A stretch of DNA of 53,397 nt from Empedobacter stercoris. Its GTDB lineage: Bacteria; Bacteroidota; Bacteroidia; Flavobacteriales; Weeksellaceae. The notes under the pieces were generated by a model. That model saw nothing but the letters and a program-made list of their open reading frames with translations. It ran no database searches and had not been told where the DNA came from. Of this stretch, positions 17,667 to 25,728 are shown in pieces. How positions within the stretch are numbered: position 1 is the stretch's first letter; every line of letters begins with the position of its first letter. A program made the position numbers and the translations under genes. The stretch is from NCBI RefSeq assembly GCF_020281205.1, contig NZ_JACXZC010000024.1, forward strand, positions 1 to 53,397, written 5' to 3'.

Positions 17667-18800
17667 ATGAAAATCACGCTCAAACAAAGAAAAATTTCAG
17701 AAAATAAAATTACGCTTTATCTCGAATATTATAAAGGATCTACAACTACTGTAGAAGGGAAGAGAAAACATCTCCGAGAATTTGAGTATTTAAAACTATA
17801 TATTAATCCTAATCCAACTAATGCTGATGAAAAGAAAAAAAATAAAGAAAATCTTGAATTAGCAGAAAATATATTAGCCATTCGAAAAACAGAATTTCTA
17901 CAAGGTAAGTTTGGTATGGTAGATAGAGAAAAAGCGAATATTACACTTTATGAATATTTTGATCTATTAAAAGAACATCGATCATCGTATTTATCGAATT
18001 ATGGAACTTGGAAATCTGTAAAACGTTACATCGATCAATACTTCCATCCTTCTACTACTCTTTCAGAAATAACCATAGATTCTATAAATGGTTTTAAAAG
18101 GTTTTTAGACGTTGATGCAAAAACCAAACATGGTACACCTTTAAAACATGGTTCAAAATATTCTTATTTCAACAGATTTAGAGCGACTATCAAACAAGCT
18201 TACGAAGAAGGTTATATCACAAATCATAAACTTTTAAAAATAAAACCTTTCGAAGAAAAAGAATCTCAACGCGAATATTTAACTTTTGAAGAACTTCAAA
18301 GTCTAGCTGTTACCGATTGTAAATATGAAGTCGTAAAACGTGCATTTCTTTTTAGCTGTTTAACAGGTTTAAGATGGAGTGATGTTTTCAAACTAACTTG
18401 GAATGAAGTGCGTGATGAAAATGATGAACATCGAATCTTTTTTACTCAACAAAAAACTGATGATTTAGAATATATGTACATTAGTAAACAAGCACGAGAA
18501 CTTCTCGGTGAACGAAACTATGCGAATCTAAGAGTCTTTGTTAATCTAAACTATGGTACAGGAACTAATACTGAAATATTACGTTGGTGCATGAAAGCAG
18601 GAATTACAAAACATATTACGTTTCATTGTGCTCGACATACAGCTGCAACCCTATTATTAGAAGCTGGAGCAGATTTATACACCGTTATGAAAGTCTTAGG
18701 ACATAAAGATATTCGTACAACACAGATTTACGCTAAAATCGTTGACAAAAGATTAAAAGAAGCATCAAACTTATTACCAACTTTAAATTTAGAATTATGA
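17667..18800 (+). CDS. int: tyrosine recombinase (site-specific integrase)
   Basis: This is the enzyme expected to integrate and excise the island at the mnmE end. With the start at 17667 (MKITLKQRKI) it has 377 residues: an N-terminal arm-binding domain (1-80), a SAM-like core-binding domain (about 95-195, LYEYFDLLKEHRSSYLSNYG) and a catalytic domain with Arg236 (TGLRWSD), Lys263 (QQKTDD), His320-x-x-Arg323 (HCARHTAAT), His346 (LGHKD) and the nucleophile Tyr355 (TTQIYAKI). All catalytic residues are present. An upstream in-frame ATG (17631) lies among the arm-site repeats and is less likely. It overlaps the next gene by 4 bp (ATGA). Confidence 0.95.
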   Translation: MKITLKQRKISENKITLYLEYYKGSTTTVEGKRKHLREFEYLKLYINPNPTNADEKKKNKENLELAENILAIRKTEFLQGKFGMVDREKANITLYEYFDLLKEHRSSYLSNYGTWKSVKRYIDQYFHPSTTLSEITIDSINGFKRFLDVDAKTKHGTPLKHGSKYSYFNRFRATIKQAYEEGYITNHKLLKIKPFEEKESQREYLTFEELQSLAVTDCKYEVVKRAFLFSCLTGLRWSDVFKLTWNEVRDENDEHRIFFTQQKTDDLEYMYISKQARELLGERNYANLRVFVNLNYGTGTNTEILRWCMKAGITKHITFHCARHTAATLLLEAGADLYTVMKVLGHKDIRTTQIYAKIVDKRLKEASNLLPTLNLEL

Positions 18801-19597
18801 TAAAAATTATTCTATTGTCAGTAATTGCTGTTATAATTATTACAACTTTTATTATTTATTATAAATTTATCTTTGATAAAAAAATAAGAAATTTTATAGA
18901 AGAAGGTAAATTTCATTTTACTCAAAAAAATGAAAGAATTAAACTATTTCATTTTCTACTTTTTTTAATTACAAATTCTGTATTTATAATATTACTTATA
19001 AAGAATACTGGGTTGAATAAATTAGATATAATATTATTTTTGATAGTTAATATCTCATTTCTAATAGTTTCATGGTGGATTAATATTAAATTCCCACTAG
19101 AACATAATCAAATTAATATTGATGAAATTGGTAATTCAAAAATATTAAAAGCAACTCAGACAAACATACAACTAGAAAAACATTATAATATTTTAAATAC
19201 TGAAAATAACGTTAAAACAAATCGGAATAGTAAAACTTCAAATAACTTAAAAGAAAAATGTAAAGTTATTTTTACTGACGAACAATTGAAAAAAATTTAC
19301 AATTTCTTCGTTGACAATGACCTTTTAGCAGAAAATAATCTAGAATTAAAAGACTTCAAAGATTTATTTTTAAAAAAGCCTATTAGACTAAAAGCAGATG
19401 TACCTACATTAAGAGAATTCTACAACAATTTAAAAATCCAAAAAAATGTATCCTTCAATAAAATTAATGATGATTTCTTAATTTATTTCATAAACTCTAA
19501 TGATAATAATATATATAATTATAAACAGTTTGGAAATCATAAGAATACGATTTCAAAATTAAGTGATGAAATTATTGAACTCTTTAATAAATTTTAA
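18797..19597 (+). CDS. membrane protein of unknown function, coupled to the integrase
   Basis: A 266-residue protein with three hydrophobic segments in its first 100 residues (IILLSVIAVIIITTFIIYY; FHFLLFLITNSVFIILLI; IILFLIVNISFLIVSWW) followed by a hydrophilic, lysine- and asparagine-rich cytoplasmic-type domain that is predicted alpha-helical. No family is recognised. The start codon overlaps the integrase stop (ATGA), so it is co-translated with it. Its codon use is extremely AT-rich. It could be an accessory of the element or an exclusion-type factor, but nothing in the sequence shows which. Confidence 0.6.
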   Translation: MIKIILLSVIAVIIITTFIIYYKFIFDKKIRNFIEEGKFHFTQKNERIKLFHFLLFLITNSVFIILLIKNTGLNKLDIILFLIVNISFLIVSWWINIKFPLEHNQINIDEIGNSKILKATQTNIQLEKHYNILNTENNVKTNRNSKTSNNLKEKCKVIFTDEQLKKIYNFFVDNDLLAENNLELKDFKDLFLKKPIRLKADVPTLREFYNNLKIQKNVSFNKINDDFLIYFINSNDNNIYNYKQFGNHKNTISKLSDEIIELFNKF

Positions 19598-19639
19598 TGG
19601 TAAACCATTTTTTCCACTTTTTCCACTTTTCGGTTAGTG

Positions 19640-19675
19640 TAGTTTTGCTGGTATAATCATAAAAACATTATACCA
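19640..19675 (+). promoter_or_regulatory. promoter and palindromic operator of the HTH gene
   Basis: TAGTTTTG (19640-19647) is an exact TAnnTTTG box. Directly after it are the perfect arms TGGTATAAT (19649-19657) and ATTATACCA (19667-19675), 9 bp each with a 9-bp spacer, ending at the base before the ATG. The operator covers the expected transcription start, which suggests repression, probably by the HTH protein itself. Confidence 0.6.
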
Positions 19676-19954
19676 ATGGACAATTTAATTTTAGAAAAAT
19701 TATTAAGTATAGAAACTCTATTACTTGATAAAAAGAAGGTATTAAACCCTGATGAATTAGCAAATTATACAGGCTATTCTAAATCGACAATTTATAAAAT
19801 GGTTCAAGGAAATATTATTCCTTTTTCCAAACCTAATGGGAAGCATCTATTTTTTGACAAAGAAGAAATAGATGAATGGTTATTATCTAATAAATCGAAA
19901 AGTAAACTTCAATTACAAAACGAAGCTTCAAAATATGCAAACAGTAGAAAATAA
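19676..19954 (+). CDS. helix-turn-helix DNA-binding protein (excisionase/AlpA-like)
   Basis: A 92-residue protein with a winged HTH of the MerR/excisionase type (about residues 24-70): VLNPDELANYTGYSKSTIYKMVQGNIIPFSKPNGKHLFFDKEEIDEWLL. Such proteins in Bacteroidota mobile elements act as excisionase/directionality factors or as activators of element genes. It has its own promoter with a perfect palindromic operator and is followed by two hairpins. Its place between the integrase unit and the replication genes suits a switch role. The exact role is inferred. Confidence 0.85.
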   Translation: MDNLILEKLLSIETLLLDKKKVLNPDELANYTGYSKSTIYKMVQGNIIPFSKPNGKHLFFDKEEIDEWLLSNKSKSKLQLQNEASKYANSRK

Positions 19955-19955
19955 A

Positions 19956-20016
19956 AAGTGATTATTCCCCAATAATCACTTCAAATATCATTAACAAAGT
20001 TTTTTGCTTTGTCTTT
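19956..20016 (+). terminator. tandem hairpin terminator after the HTH gene
   Basis: The first hairpin has perfect 11-bp arms (AAGTGATTATT / AATAATCACTT) with a CCCC loop. The second (ACAAAG / CTTTGT, 19994-20012) is followed by CTTTTT. Confidence 0.7.
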
Positions 20017-20047
20017 TTAAATCATAGGTCAAAGATAAGCAAAAAAC

Positions 20048-20065
20048 TTATAATTCAGATTATAA
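20048..20065. promoter_or_regulatory. palindrome upstream of the VapE-like gene
   Basis: TTATAAT (20048-20054) and ATTATAA (20059-20065) are perfect arms with a TCAG spacer, 12 bp before the ATG. The core TATAAT/ATTATA is shared with the operator at 19649-19675, so the same regulator might bind both. Confidence 0.4.
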
Positions 20066-20077
20066 ATCATTTAGTTT

Positions 20078-21232
20078 ATGAAAAAAGACCAAAAGTCGTT
20101 ACGTTCTGTATTCGACCAGCTTGAGTCATATCTTAGTCCCAGATATGATATTAGATTTAATAGCATTAGTCTCCTTTATGAATCATCAGTTTATGGAGAA
20201 TATAATTACAATGAATTGAATCTAGAACGTCTGTATGTTGAAATCGAAAGAAATGATATTCGAGTTTCTTTTGACAAGCTTTTAATCTATTTAAAAGCTA
20301 CAAGTAATCATTACAATCCTATCAAAAACTACTTCCATAACCTTTTACCTATATGGGATGGGAAAGATTACATTGGAGATTTGGTATCAAAAATTGTAGT
20401 AAATGAACATCAAGAGTTTTTTAATCAACAATTCAGAAAGTTTCTTGTTCGCACTATCCTCTGTGCTTGTGAAAAGAAAATAGTTAACAAAAACGCAATA
20501 ATATTTTACAGTCCCAAACAAAATATTGGTAAGAGTACTTTTATTCGATACTTATGCCCTCCTATTTTGGAAGATTATATAGCAGAGAACATCAGTAACG
20601 ATAAAGACTCTATTATCAAAATAGCCAAATGCTTGATTATCAATTTAGATGAAATGCAAAATTTTATGTCCAAAGATATAGAATTTACCAAATCACTAAT
20701 TTCAAAAGATAGCATTAATGAGCGATTACCTTATGGTAGAAAATCGGAAAGAATTGAACGTATTGCTTCTTTTTTAGGCTCTACCAATCAAATTGGGATA
20801 CTAAAAGATAATAGTAATGTAAGATGGTTGGTTTTTGAGATTGATTTTATTGACTTTTCATATTCTAATATTGACATTAATATGGTTTGGTCACAAGCTT
20901 ATCATTTAGCCTATAAAGACAATAATTTTGATCCCTTTCTAACAAATGATGAATTAAACTATAATGACGATAAAAACAATAAGTTCAGAGCTTATTCTCG
21001 AGAAGAGGAAGAGATTATATCTTTTGTAGATCATAGTGAGAATGAAAATGATTTTTTGACTGTTACTGAACTTTCTTTTGAATTAAGAAAAGTATTTGTA
21101 AATAAGCACCCAGTTGTGCTTGGAAAACTTTTAAACAATATAGGATATAAACAACTTAGAATTGGAGAAGAAAGAACAAAAAAATACAAAATAAAATTAT
21201 CAGAATATTACTACGAATTTATGAAGAATTAA
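20078..21232 (+). CDS. VapE-like P-loop ATPase (replication protein)
   Basis: The protein (384 residues) matches the virulence-associated E family, an AAA+-type helicase/primase-associated ATPase common in phage satellites and integrative elements. Visible are the upstream domain motif YFHNLLPIWDGKDYI, a Walker A SPKQNIGKST (145-154), a Walker B-like IINLDEMQNF (Asp191-Glu192) and the following SKDSINERLPYGRKSERIERIASFLGSTNQ segment with a sensor Asn. A C-terminal helical part (LTVTELSFELRKVFVNKHP) may bind DNA. It probably opens the element's own origin, the iteron-like region directly downstream, together with the primase at 21453. Confidence 0.87.
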   Translation: MKKDQKSLRSVFDQLESYLSPRYDIRFNSISLLYESSVYGEYNYNELNLERLYVEIERNDIRVSFDKLLIYLKATSNHYNPIKNYFHNLLPIWDGKDYIGDLVSKIVVNEHQEFFNQQFRKFLVRTILCACEKKIVNKNAIIFYSPKQNIGKSTFIRYLCPPILEDYIAENISNDKDSIIKIAKCLIINLDEMQNFMSKDIEFTKSLISKDSINERLPYGRKSERIERIASFLGSTNQIGILKDNSNVRWLVFEIDFIDFSYSNIDINMVWSQAYHLAYKDNNFDPFLTNDELNYNDDKNNKFRAYSREEEEIISFVDHSENENDFLTVTELSFELRKVFVNKHPVVLGKLLNNIGYKQLRIGEERTKKYKIKLSEYYYEFMKN

Positions 21233-21239
21233 AAAAACT

Positions 21240-21426
21240 ACCCGTTCAACCCGTTCTACTTATTCAAAGCCTCTGTTTAAAGGATTTAATTATGGGTAAG
21301 TTATATCATTTTACTTATTCATACTTATTCAAAATATATTTTACGGATAAGTCTGAACGGGTATGAACTAGTAGAAAAAATAGTCTTAAACTTAGTAATA
21401 GAAAGGTTTGAACGGGTAGAACGGGT
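21240..21426. repeat. iteron-like repeats, candidate replication origin
   Basis: The octamer GAACGGGT occurs five times: inverted at 21240-21247 and 21249-21256, direct at 21355-21362, 21410-21417 and 21419-21426. The outer pairs are each spaced 9 bp and face each other across an AT-rich segment that also holds three ACTTATTCA copies. The position between the VapE-like ATPase and the primase suggests an origin of replication. Confidence 0.5.
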
Positions 21427-21452
21427 TAATTTAAAAATTAAACTTAGAAAAA

Positions 21453-22307
21453 ATGAACTTAAACGACATAAATAAACTTGATTTAGAACAAATTTTAACA
21501 AACAATTATTTGTTAAAATCTATAAAAAAATTAGATAAGTCAATATGGGTAATCTCACCATTTAGACCAAACGAATCAACTCCATCTTTCCATATATCTA
21601 AAAATTATAAATATGACATCTGGTTCGACCATGGAAACGGATTAGGAGGAAAAAATGTAGATTTTTTCATTCACTATTTGAAAACTGATATTAAAGGAGT
21701 TTTAAAATACTTCAACGAAAATTCTTTTTCTTTTCAACAGCAAAAAATTTCTAATGATATATTACCTCCAAAAAATAATTATAGTGTCTTAGAATTAAAA
21801 AAAATTACTTCATTTCCTTTAATTCAATATTTAGAAGAGAGAAAACTCCCTTTAGAAATTGTAAATCGATATTGTAAAGAAATTCATTATAAACTAAATC
21901 AGAAAACATATTACGCAATTGCATTTCCGAACAATGAAAATGGATATGAAATTCGAAATAAATATGTCAAAATGTGTTTAGTAAAAAAAGATATTTCATT
22001 GATAAAAAATAATCAAGAGCAATTAAAAGTTTTTGAAAGTTGGAGTGATTTTATTAGTTACCTTTTTTTATTTCCGAAGGACGAATTTCTTTACGATTTT
22101 TTGATTTTAAATTCAATTGCTTTGCTTCGAAAAAATATAGAATTGATAAATAAATATGATTCTATTCAGACTTATTTTGACCACGATGATGCTGGAAAAT
22201 CTGCAACAATTTTCTTAGAAACTGAATTAAAAACTAAAGTAAAAGATGATTCATATTTTTATAAAAACTATAAAGATTTAAACGAATTCATAATTTTTGA
22301 AAAATAG
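21453..22307 (+). CDS. Toprim-domain primase-like protein
   Basis: The 284-residue protein has an N-terminal region that resembles the CHC2-type primase fold without its cysteines (WVISPFRPNESTPSFHISKN, then DIWFDHGNGLGGKNVDFFIHY) and a C-terminal Toprim part with an Asp-rich motif, YFDHDDAGKSAT, where DHDD would bind metal. The middle reads PLIQYLEERKLPLEIVNRYCKE, a usual linker in small element-encoded primases. It is shorter than cellular DnaG (about 600 residues). It should lay primers for replication of the excised island with the VapE-like ATPase. Confidence 0.8.
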   Translation: MNLNDINKLDLEQILTNNYLLKSIKKLDKSIWVISPFRPNESTPSFHISKNYKYDIWFDHGNGLGGKNVDFFIHYLKTDIKGVLKYFNENSFSFQQQKISNDILPPKNNYSVLELKKITSFPLIQYLEERKLPLEIVNRYCKEIHYKLNQKTYYAIAFPNNENGYEIRNKYVKMCLVKKDISLIKNNQEQLKVFESWSDFISYLFLFPKDEFLYDFLILNSIALLRKNIELINKYDSIQTYFDHDDAGKSATIFLETELKTKVKDDSYFYKNYKDLNEFIIFEK

Positions 22308-22328
22308 CCAAAAATTAGAATTTTTAGT

Positions 22329-22393
22329 AAAATTAGGAAATAGCAAGCAGTAATCGCGGGTAACCGATTTGAATTACATATTTCCTTAATTTT
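22329..22393. repeat. nested hairpin element with GTAA tetraloop
   Basis: The outer arms AAAATTAGGAAATA (22329-22342) and its complement with one extra T (22379-22393) enclose GTAAT/ATTAC (22350-22354/22373-22377) and an apical CGG-GTAA-CCG (22357-22366). The apex is a GNRA-type tetraloop. It lies just upstream of a mobilization-type gene; it could be oriT, a structured leader RNA or a small RNA. Confidence 0.45.
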
Positions 22394-22410
22394 CAGTTTA
22401 TTATAAAACA

Positions 22411-22446
22411 AAAGTAGTATTTGCAAATGCTTTAAAATACTACTTT
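22411..22446. promoter_or_regulatory. 36-bp palindrome with 12-bp perfect arms
   Basis: AAAGTAGTATTT (22411-22422) and AAATACTACTTT (22435-22446) are perfect arms. A third half-site AAAGTAGTA is at 22490-22498, ending 2 bp before the ATG of the RHH protein. This suits autoregulation by that protein or a nicking/mobilization site. Confidence 0.55.
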
Positions 22447-22500
22447 ACAATATAACACATTAAATATCAATAGTATTAACAATGTTAACAAAGTAGTAAA

Positions 22501-23037
22501 ATGAAAAATAAGTTAGTTACTTTTAAATTAGATGAATCAATAAGAGACCATGCTATTAAGATGAAAAGGTTATATGATTATCCAACTTATGATGATCTTT
22601 TTCAAGATATTTTTAAGTTTTTTATTGACAACGAAACTTCTCCAAGAGATGCAAATATTTCTTTGCACAGACAAATTTTTGAACTCAAAAGAACAATATC
22701 AAAAATTCATTGTGAGTTTATAAATAAACGATTAAATCCTACACTTTTTGAAATAAAAACTCAATATATTAACACCAATAAAACGATGATTGAGATGATT
22801 AATCAAACCAATTCTAATACACATAAAGTGATAGAAATTGCAGAAAGTTTAAGTGTTGTACCGCAAAAAGAAGCTCCTCAAAATAATATTAATTTTGAGG
22901 ATATAAAATCTAAAATATTTGAATTAGATAAAGCAAAAAAGAGCAAATTTAACGGAGAAAAAAATGTTGTAGAAATTGATTTAGTTGAATATAATCGATT
23001 AATGGATCAGCTAAAATTAAAACTAAATAATTTTTAA
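22501..23037 (+). CDS. ribbon-helix-helix protein, possibly BfmA/BtgA-type mobilization protein
   Basis: A 178-residue protein whose N-terminus has the ribbon-helix-helix pattern: a beta strand (KLVTFKLDESIRD) followed by two helices (HAIKMKRLY; YDDLFQDIFKFFID). The rest is a long helical, coiled-coil-prone segment. Length and layout are like the BfmA/BtgA accessory mobilization proteins of Bacteroides elements, but I cannot prove the match. It is preceded by a palindrome and repeated half-sites it may bind. No separate relaxase is seen, so mobilization would need a helper. Its 3' end converges on the next gene with only 7 bp between. Confidence 0.55.
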   Translation: MKNKLVTFKLDESIRDHAIKMKRLYDYPTYDDLFQDIFKFFIDNETSPRDANISLHRQIFELKRTISKIHCEFINKRLNPTLFEIKTQYINTNKTMIEMINQTNSNTHKVIEIAESLSVVPQKEAPQNNINFEDIKSKIFELDKAKKSKFNGEKNVVEIDLVEYNRLMDQLKLKLNNF

Positions 23038-23044
23038 AATCGTG

Positions 23045-23614
23045 TTAAAGAAAATTAGAATACTCAACTGATTTATTCAAAAAGTATTCTAATTTTTTAT
23101 CATATTCTTCTTTATAAATATGATCATTTTCTATGAGAACATCATAAATATCTTGAAAATAAAAGTAGAAAAACATATTAATTCTATAATCTTGTTTATT
23201 GTAATTTAAGAAATTTTCAAAGTCTTTAAATGTATAAGCAACCAACGAATCGAAATTTAGAGAATTACGAATTAATAAATATTCTGTAATCGTCATTAAT
23301 TTAGGAGATTTTACAATCAAATATATAATTGCTGTTTTGATTGAAGTGTTATCAATTAATAAAAATTCATTGATTTTATCAAGTAGATATTGGTTATTAA
23401 CTCCAATATCATTGGTTTTTTGATACAGTTTTACTTCGTTTACAAAATCAGGATTGAGTTTAATATAATTTAGTTTTTCTAAAGATTGATCTTTTTCTTC
23501 AAACAAAATACGATTGAAAATAAGATGAATAACTTGTAAAGGACTTTTACCTTGTTCAGATAATTTTTGTAGATATTCCATAAATAAAGATGGCGTGGAA
23601 CTATGTACAATCAT
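23045..23614 (-). CDS. hypothetical helical protein
   Basis: A 189-residue protein (MIVHSSTPSLFMEYLQKLSE) that appears almost all alpha-helical, with several repeated Asn/Tyr/Phe-rich helices (NYIKLNPDFVNEVKLYQK; DNTSIKTAIIYLIVKSPKL). No family or motif is recognised. It has no signal peptide or membrane segment. It is transcribed opposite to its neighbours and its start lies at the edge of the structured repeat element at 23614-23732, which must carry its promoter. Confidence 0.5.
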   Translation of the reverse strand: MIVHSSTPSLFMEYLQKLSEQGKSPLQVIHLIFNRILFEEKDQSLEKLNYIKLNPDFVNEVKLYQKTNDIGVNNQYLLDKINEFLLIDNTSIKTAIIYLIVKSPKLMTITEYLLIRNSLNFDSLVAYTFKDFENFLNYNKQDYRINMFFYFYFQDIYDVLIENDHIYKEEYDKKLEYFLNKSVEYSNFL

Positions 23615-23732
23615 TAACTGAGGTTTGCGACAACCTAAAAGACCTGAAAGACCTAGCCCACGCCATATATAGACATGGGCGTAAGTCTATCGCTAATCGG
23701 TCTTTTTAAATGAAGGTCGCAATTTCAGTTAA
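23614..23732. repeat. 119-bp nested inverted-repeat element (MITE-like or structured RNA)
   Basis: The ends TTAACTGA (from 23615) and TCAGTTAA are perfect inverted repeats that continue inward as TTGCGAC/GTCGCAA. Inside is AAAAGACC (23637-23644)/GGTCTTTT (23699-23706), and inside that GCCCA/TGGGC. There is no reading frame across it. It separates two divergent genes. Further complementary pairs, 23590-23598 with 23658-23666 and 23679-23692 with 23740-23752, allow alternative foldings. Confidence 0.5.
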
Positions 23733-23747
23733 AACCATAACGATAGC

Positions 23748-23761
23748 TTACGCGTACGTAA
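23748..23761. promoter_or_regulatory. candidate SOS-type operator TTACG-N4-CGTAA
   Basis: Perfect 5-bp arms with a 4-bp spacer lie 58 bp before SRAP, the first gene of an SOS mutagenesis cluster. A LexA-like repressor site would be expected there. The consensus in this lineage is not known to me, so this is a guess from symmetry and position. Confidence 0.3.
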
Positions 23762-23819
23762 TTACTATTTTAATGATGTAAAGATAGAAAATGATTACCT
23801 TTATTCCAAAGTAGATGCT

Positions 23820-24404
23820 ATGTGTTTTCATGTAAAAGTTACCAAAACAAAAGAACAGATTGAAAAGAAATCGAGGTTGAAATTCAAACCTGAGGTAAGA
23901 TTTACGCCAAATCCTCATTTCAAAGGTTTTGATCATCCGAAATTACCTGTGATAACCAATCAACAAGATTTTATTCATTTGTTGGAATGGGGTTTAGTTC
24001 CGCATTGGGCTGGAAATGATTTTAATTCGAATAATACACTAAACGCACGAATTGAAACTATTGATGAAAAACCATCTTTTCGAGATGCTTACACCAATCG
24101 TTGTGTGATATTGGTTGATGGTTTTTATGAATGGCGACACGAAGGCAAAGATAAAATCAAATATGATATCGGAATCAACAATAATTTGATGTGTTTAGCA
24201 GGATTGTATTCAGATGATACGTTTACGATTGTTACGACTGAAGCTGTCGGCATTATGGATTATATCCACAATACTAAACATCGTATGCCAGTAGTCCTAA
24301 ATGATGGTGAAAATTTAATGAATTGGCTTAATTGTAAACCTATTGTACCATTTACAGATTTCAGCTATCAACGGGAAGATGGACAAGTGAGTTTATTTGA
24401 ATAA
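23820..24404 (+). CDS. SOS response-associated peptidase (SRAP/YedK/HMCES family)
   Basis: SRAP proteins form a covalent thiazolidine bond with abasic sites in single-stranded DNA through Cys2 and so protect replication forks. Cys2 is present directly after the initiator Met (MCFHVKVT), which fixes the start codon. Other family motifs are WGLVPHWA, NARIET, FRDAYTNRCVILVDGFYEW and HNTKHRMPVVL with the catalytic His. The length of 194 residues is slightly below the 222 of E. coli YedK. It precedes umuC by 58 bp and likely shares SOS-type control with it. Confidence 0.93.
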   Translation: MCFHVKVTKTKEQIEKKSRLKFKPEVRFTPNPHFKGFDHPKLPVITNQQDFIHLLEWGLVPHWAGNDFNSNNTLNARIETIDEKPSFRDAYTNRCVILVDGFYEWRHEGKDKIKYDIGINNNLMCLAGLYSDDTFTIVTTEAVGIMDYIHNTKHRMPVVLNDGENLMNWLNCKPIVPFTDFSYQREDGQVSLFE

Positions 24405-24462
24405 TATTTAACACTTTTCGACGACACCTTGTAGCGCTTTATTTGCTCAACTTTGTAACATT

Positions 24463-25728
24463 ATGTATGCTTTAGTTGACTGCAATAATTTTTACGCTTC
24501 GTGCGAACGAGTATTCAATCCGACGTTGAACGGAAAGCCTGTAGTAGTGCTTTCTAACAACGATGGTTGTGTGATTGCGCGTTCTAATGAAGCCAAAGAT
24601 TTAGGGATCCCAATGGGTGCTCCTGCTTTTGAATACGAGAATAATTTCAGAATAAATAAAATTAATGTATTCTCATCAAACTATGCCTTATATGCGGATA
24701 TGAGTAATCGCGTGATGATGATTTTAAAATCGTATTGTCCTGATATAGAAATTTATTCGATTGATGAATCTTTTCTTCTTTTCAAAGGCTTTGATAACTA
24801 TGATTTGGTAAAGTACGCCCAAGAAATTAAACAAAAAATATATACCATTACCAAAATCCCTGTTTGTATTGGTATCGCTCCAACTAAGGCTTTAGCTAAA
24901 GTGGCGAATCGAATAGCAAAGAAATTTCCTAAACATCATAACGGAGTTTATATGATTGATTCGAAAGAGAAAATGGTTAAAGCCTTAAAATGGTTAAAAT
25001 GTGAGGATATCTGGGGAATTGGGCGACGTTTAGCTAAACGTTTAGCTTTTGTTGGTTGTAAAAATGCCTATGATTTTACATTATTGAATGATGAATACAT
25101 CAAACGAAATTTCTCCATCGTCGAATTGCGTTTGAAAAAGGAATTATTAGGCGAAAGCATCTTAAAATTAGATGAAGTTCAACGCAAAAAATCAATTGCC
25201 ACTACTCGAAGTTTTGAGAAAACAATCAATGATTATGAAAATCTGAAAGAGCGTGTTTCTACATTTGCTGTTTCTTGTGCCGAAAAGCTTAGAAAAGAAC
25301 AATCAAAATGCAACATTATTACTGTTTTTGTGATGACCAATCGTTTTGATGAAAAACAATCTTTTGTTTCAAATTCTTTAAGTACAACCTTAGATTTTGA
25401 TTCGAATTCGAGCATTGTTTTGTCCAAATCTGCTTTATTTTTATTGGATAAATTGGTGCCTACCGAAGGCAAAGTTCCTGATTATAAAAAAGCTGGCGTT
25501 ATCGTTTCGGCTATTACGCCCGATAATCAAGCACAAATGAATTTATTTCACGAAGATTCTCCAAAACATAAAGCGTTGATGAGTGTAATGGATCAATTGA
25601 ATGCGAATTATGGCGATCATATGCTTAAATTAGCTTCTCAAGATGTGCGTAGAAAATGGAAAATGAAGCAAGAACGTTTGTCACCTTGCTACACAACAAA
25701 ATTTACAGATATTTTAAATGTTTATTAA
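24463..25728 (+). CDS. umuC: Y-family DNA polymerase, UmuC subunit of DNA polymerase V
   Basis: Error-prone translesion polymerase, 421 residues. The catalytic N-terminus is canonical: MYALVDCNNFYASCERVFNP with the metal Asp, NNDGCVIARSNEAKDLGIPMGAP, and YSIDESFLLF with the second catalytic acidic pair. A helix-hairpin-helix segment (WGIGRRLAKRLAFVGC) and the little-finger domain follow. The gene for UmuD starts on the next base, so the two are translated together. This order (umuC before umuD) is the reverse of E. coli. The codon use is similar to the flanking chromosome. Confidence 0.95.
   Translation: MYALVDCNNFYASCERVFNPTLNGKPVVVLSNNDGCVIARSNEAKDLGIPMGAPAFEYENNFRINKINVFSSNYALYADMSNRVMMILKSYCPDIEIYSIDESFLLFKGFDNYDLVKYAQEIKQKIYTITKIPVCIGIAPTKALAKVANRIAKKFPKHHNGVYMIDSKEKMVKALKWLKCEDIWGIGRRLAKRLAFVGCKNAYDFTLLNDEYIKRNFSIVELRLKKELLGESILKLDEVQRKKSIATTRSFEKTINDYENLKERVSTFAVSCAEKLRKEQSKCNIITVFVMTNRFDEKQSFVSNSLSTTLDFDSNSSIVLSKSALFLLDKLVPTEGKVPDYKKAGVIVSAITPDNQAQMNLFHEDSPKHKALMSVMDQLNANYGDHMLKLASQDVRRKWKMKQERLSPCYTTKFTDILNVY

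Noticed and set aside
23614-23732. Retron msr-msd RNA
   Set aside because: The nested stems invite the idea, but no reverse transcriptase gene lies on either side.
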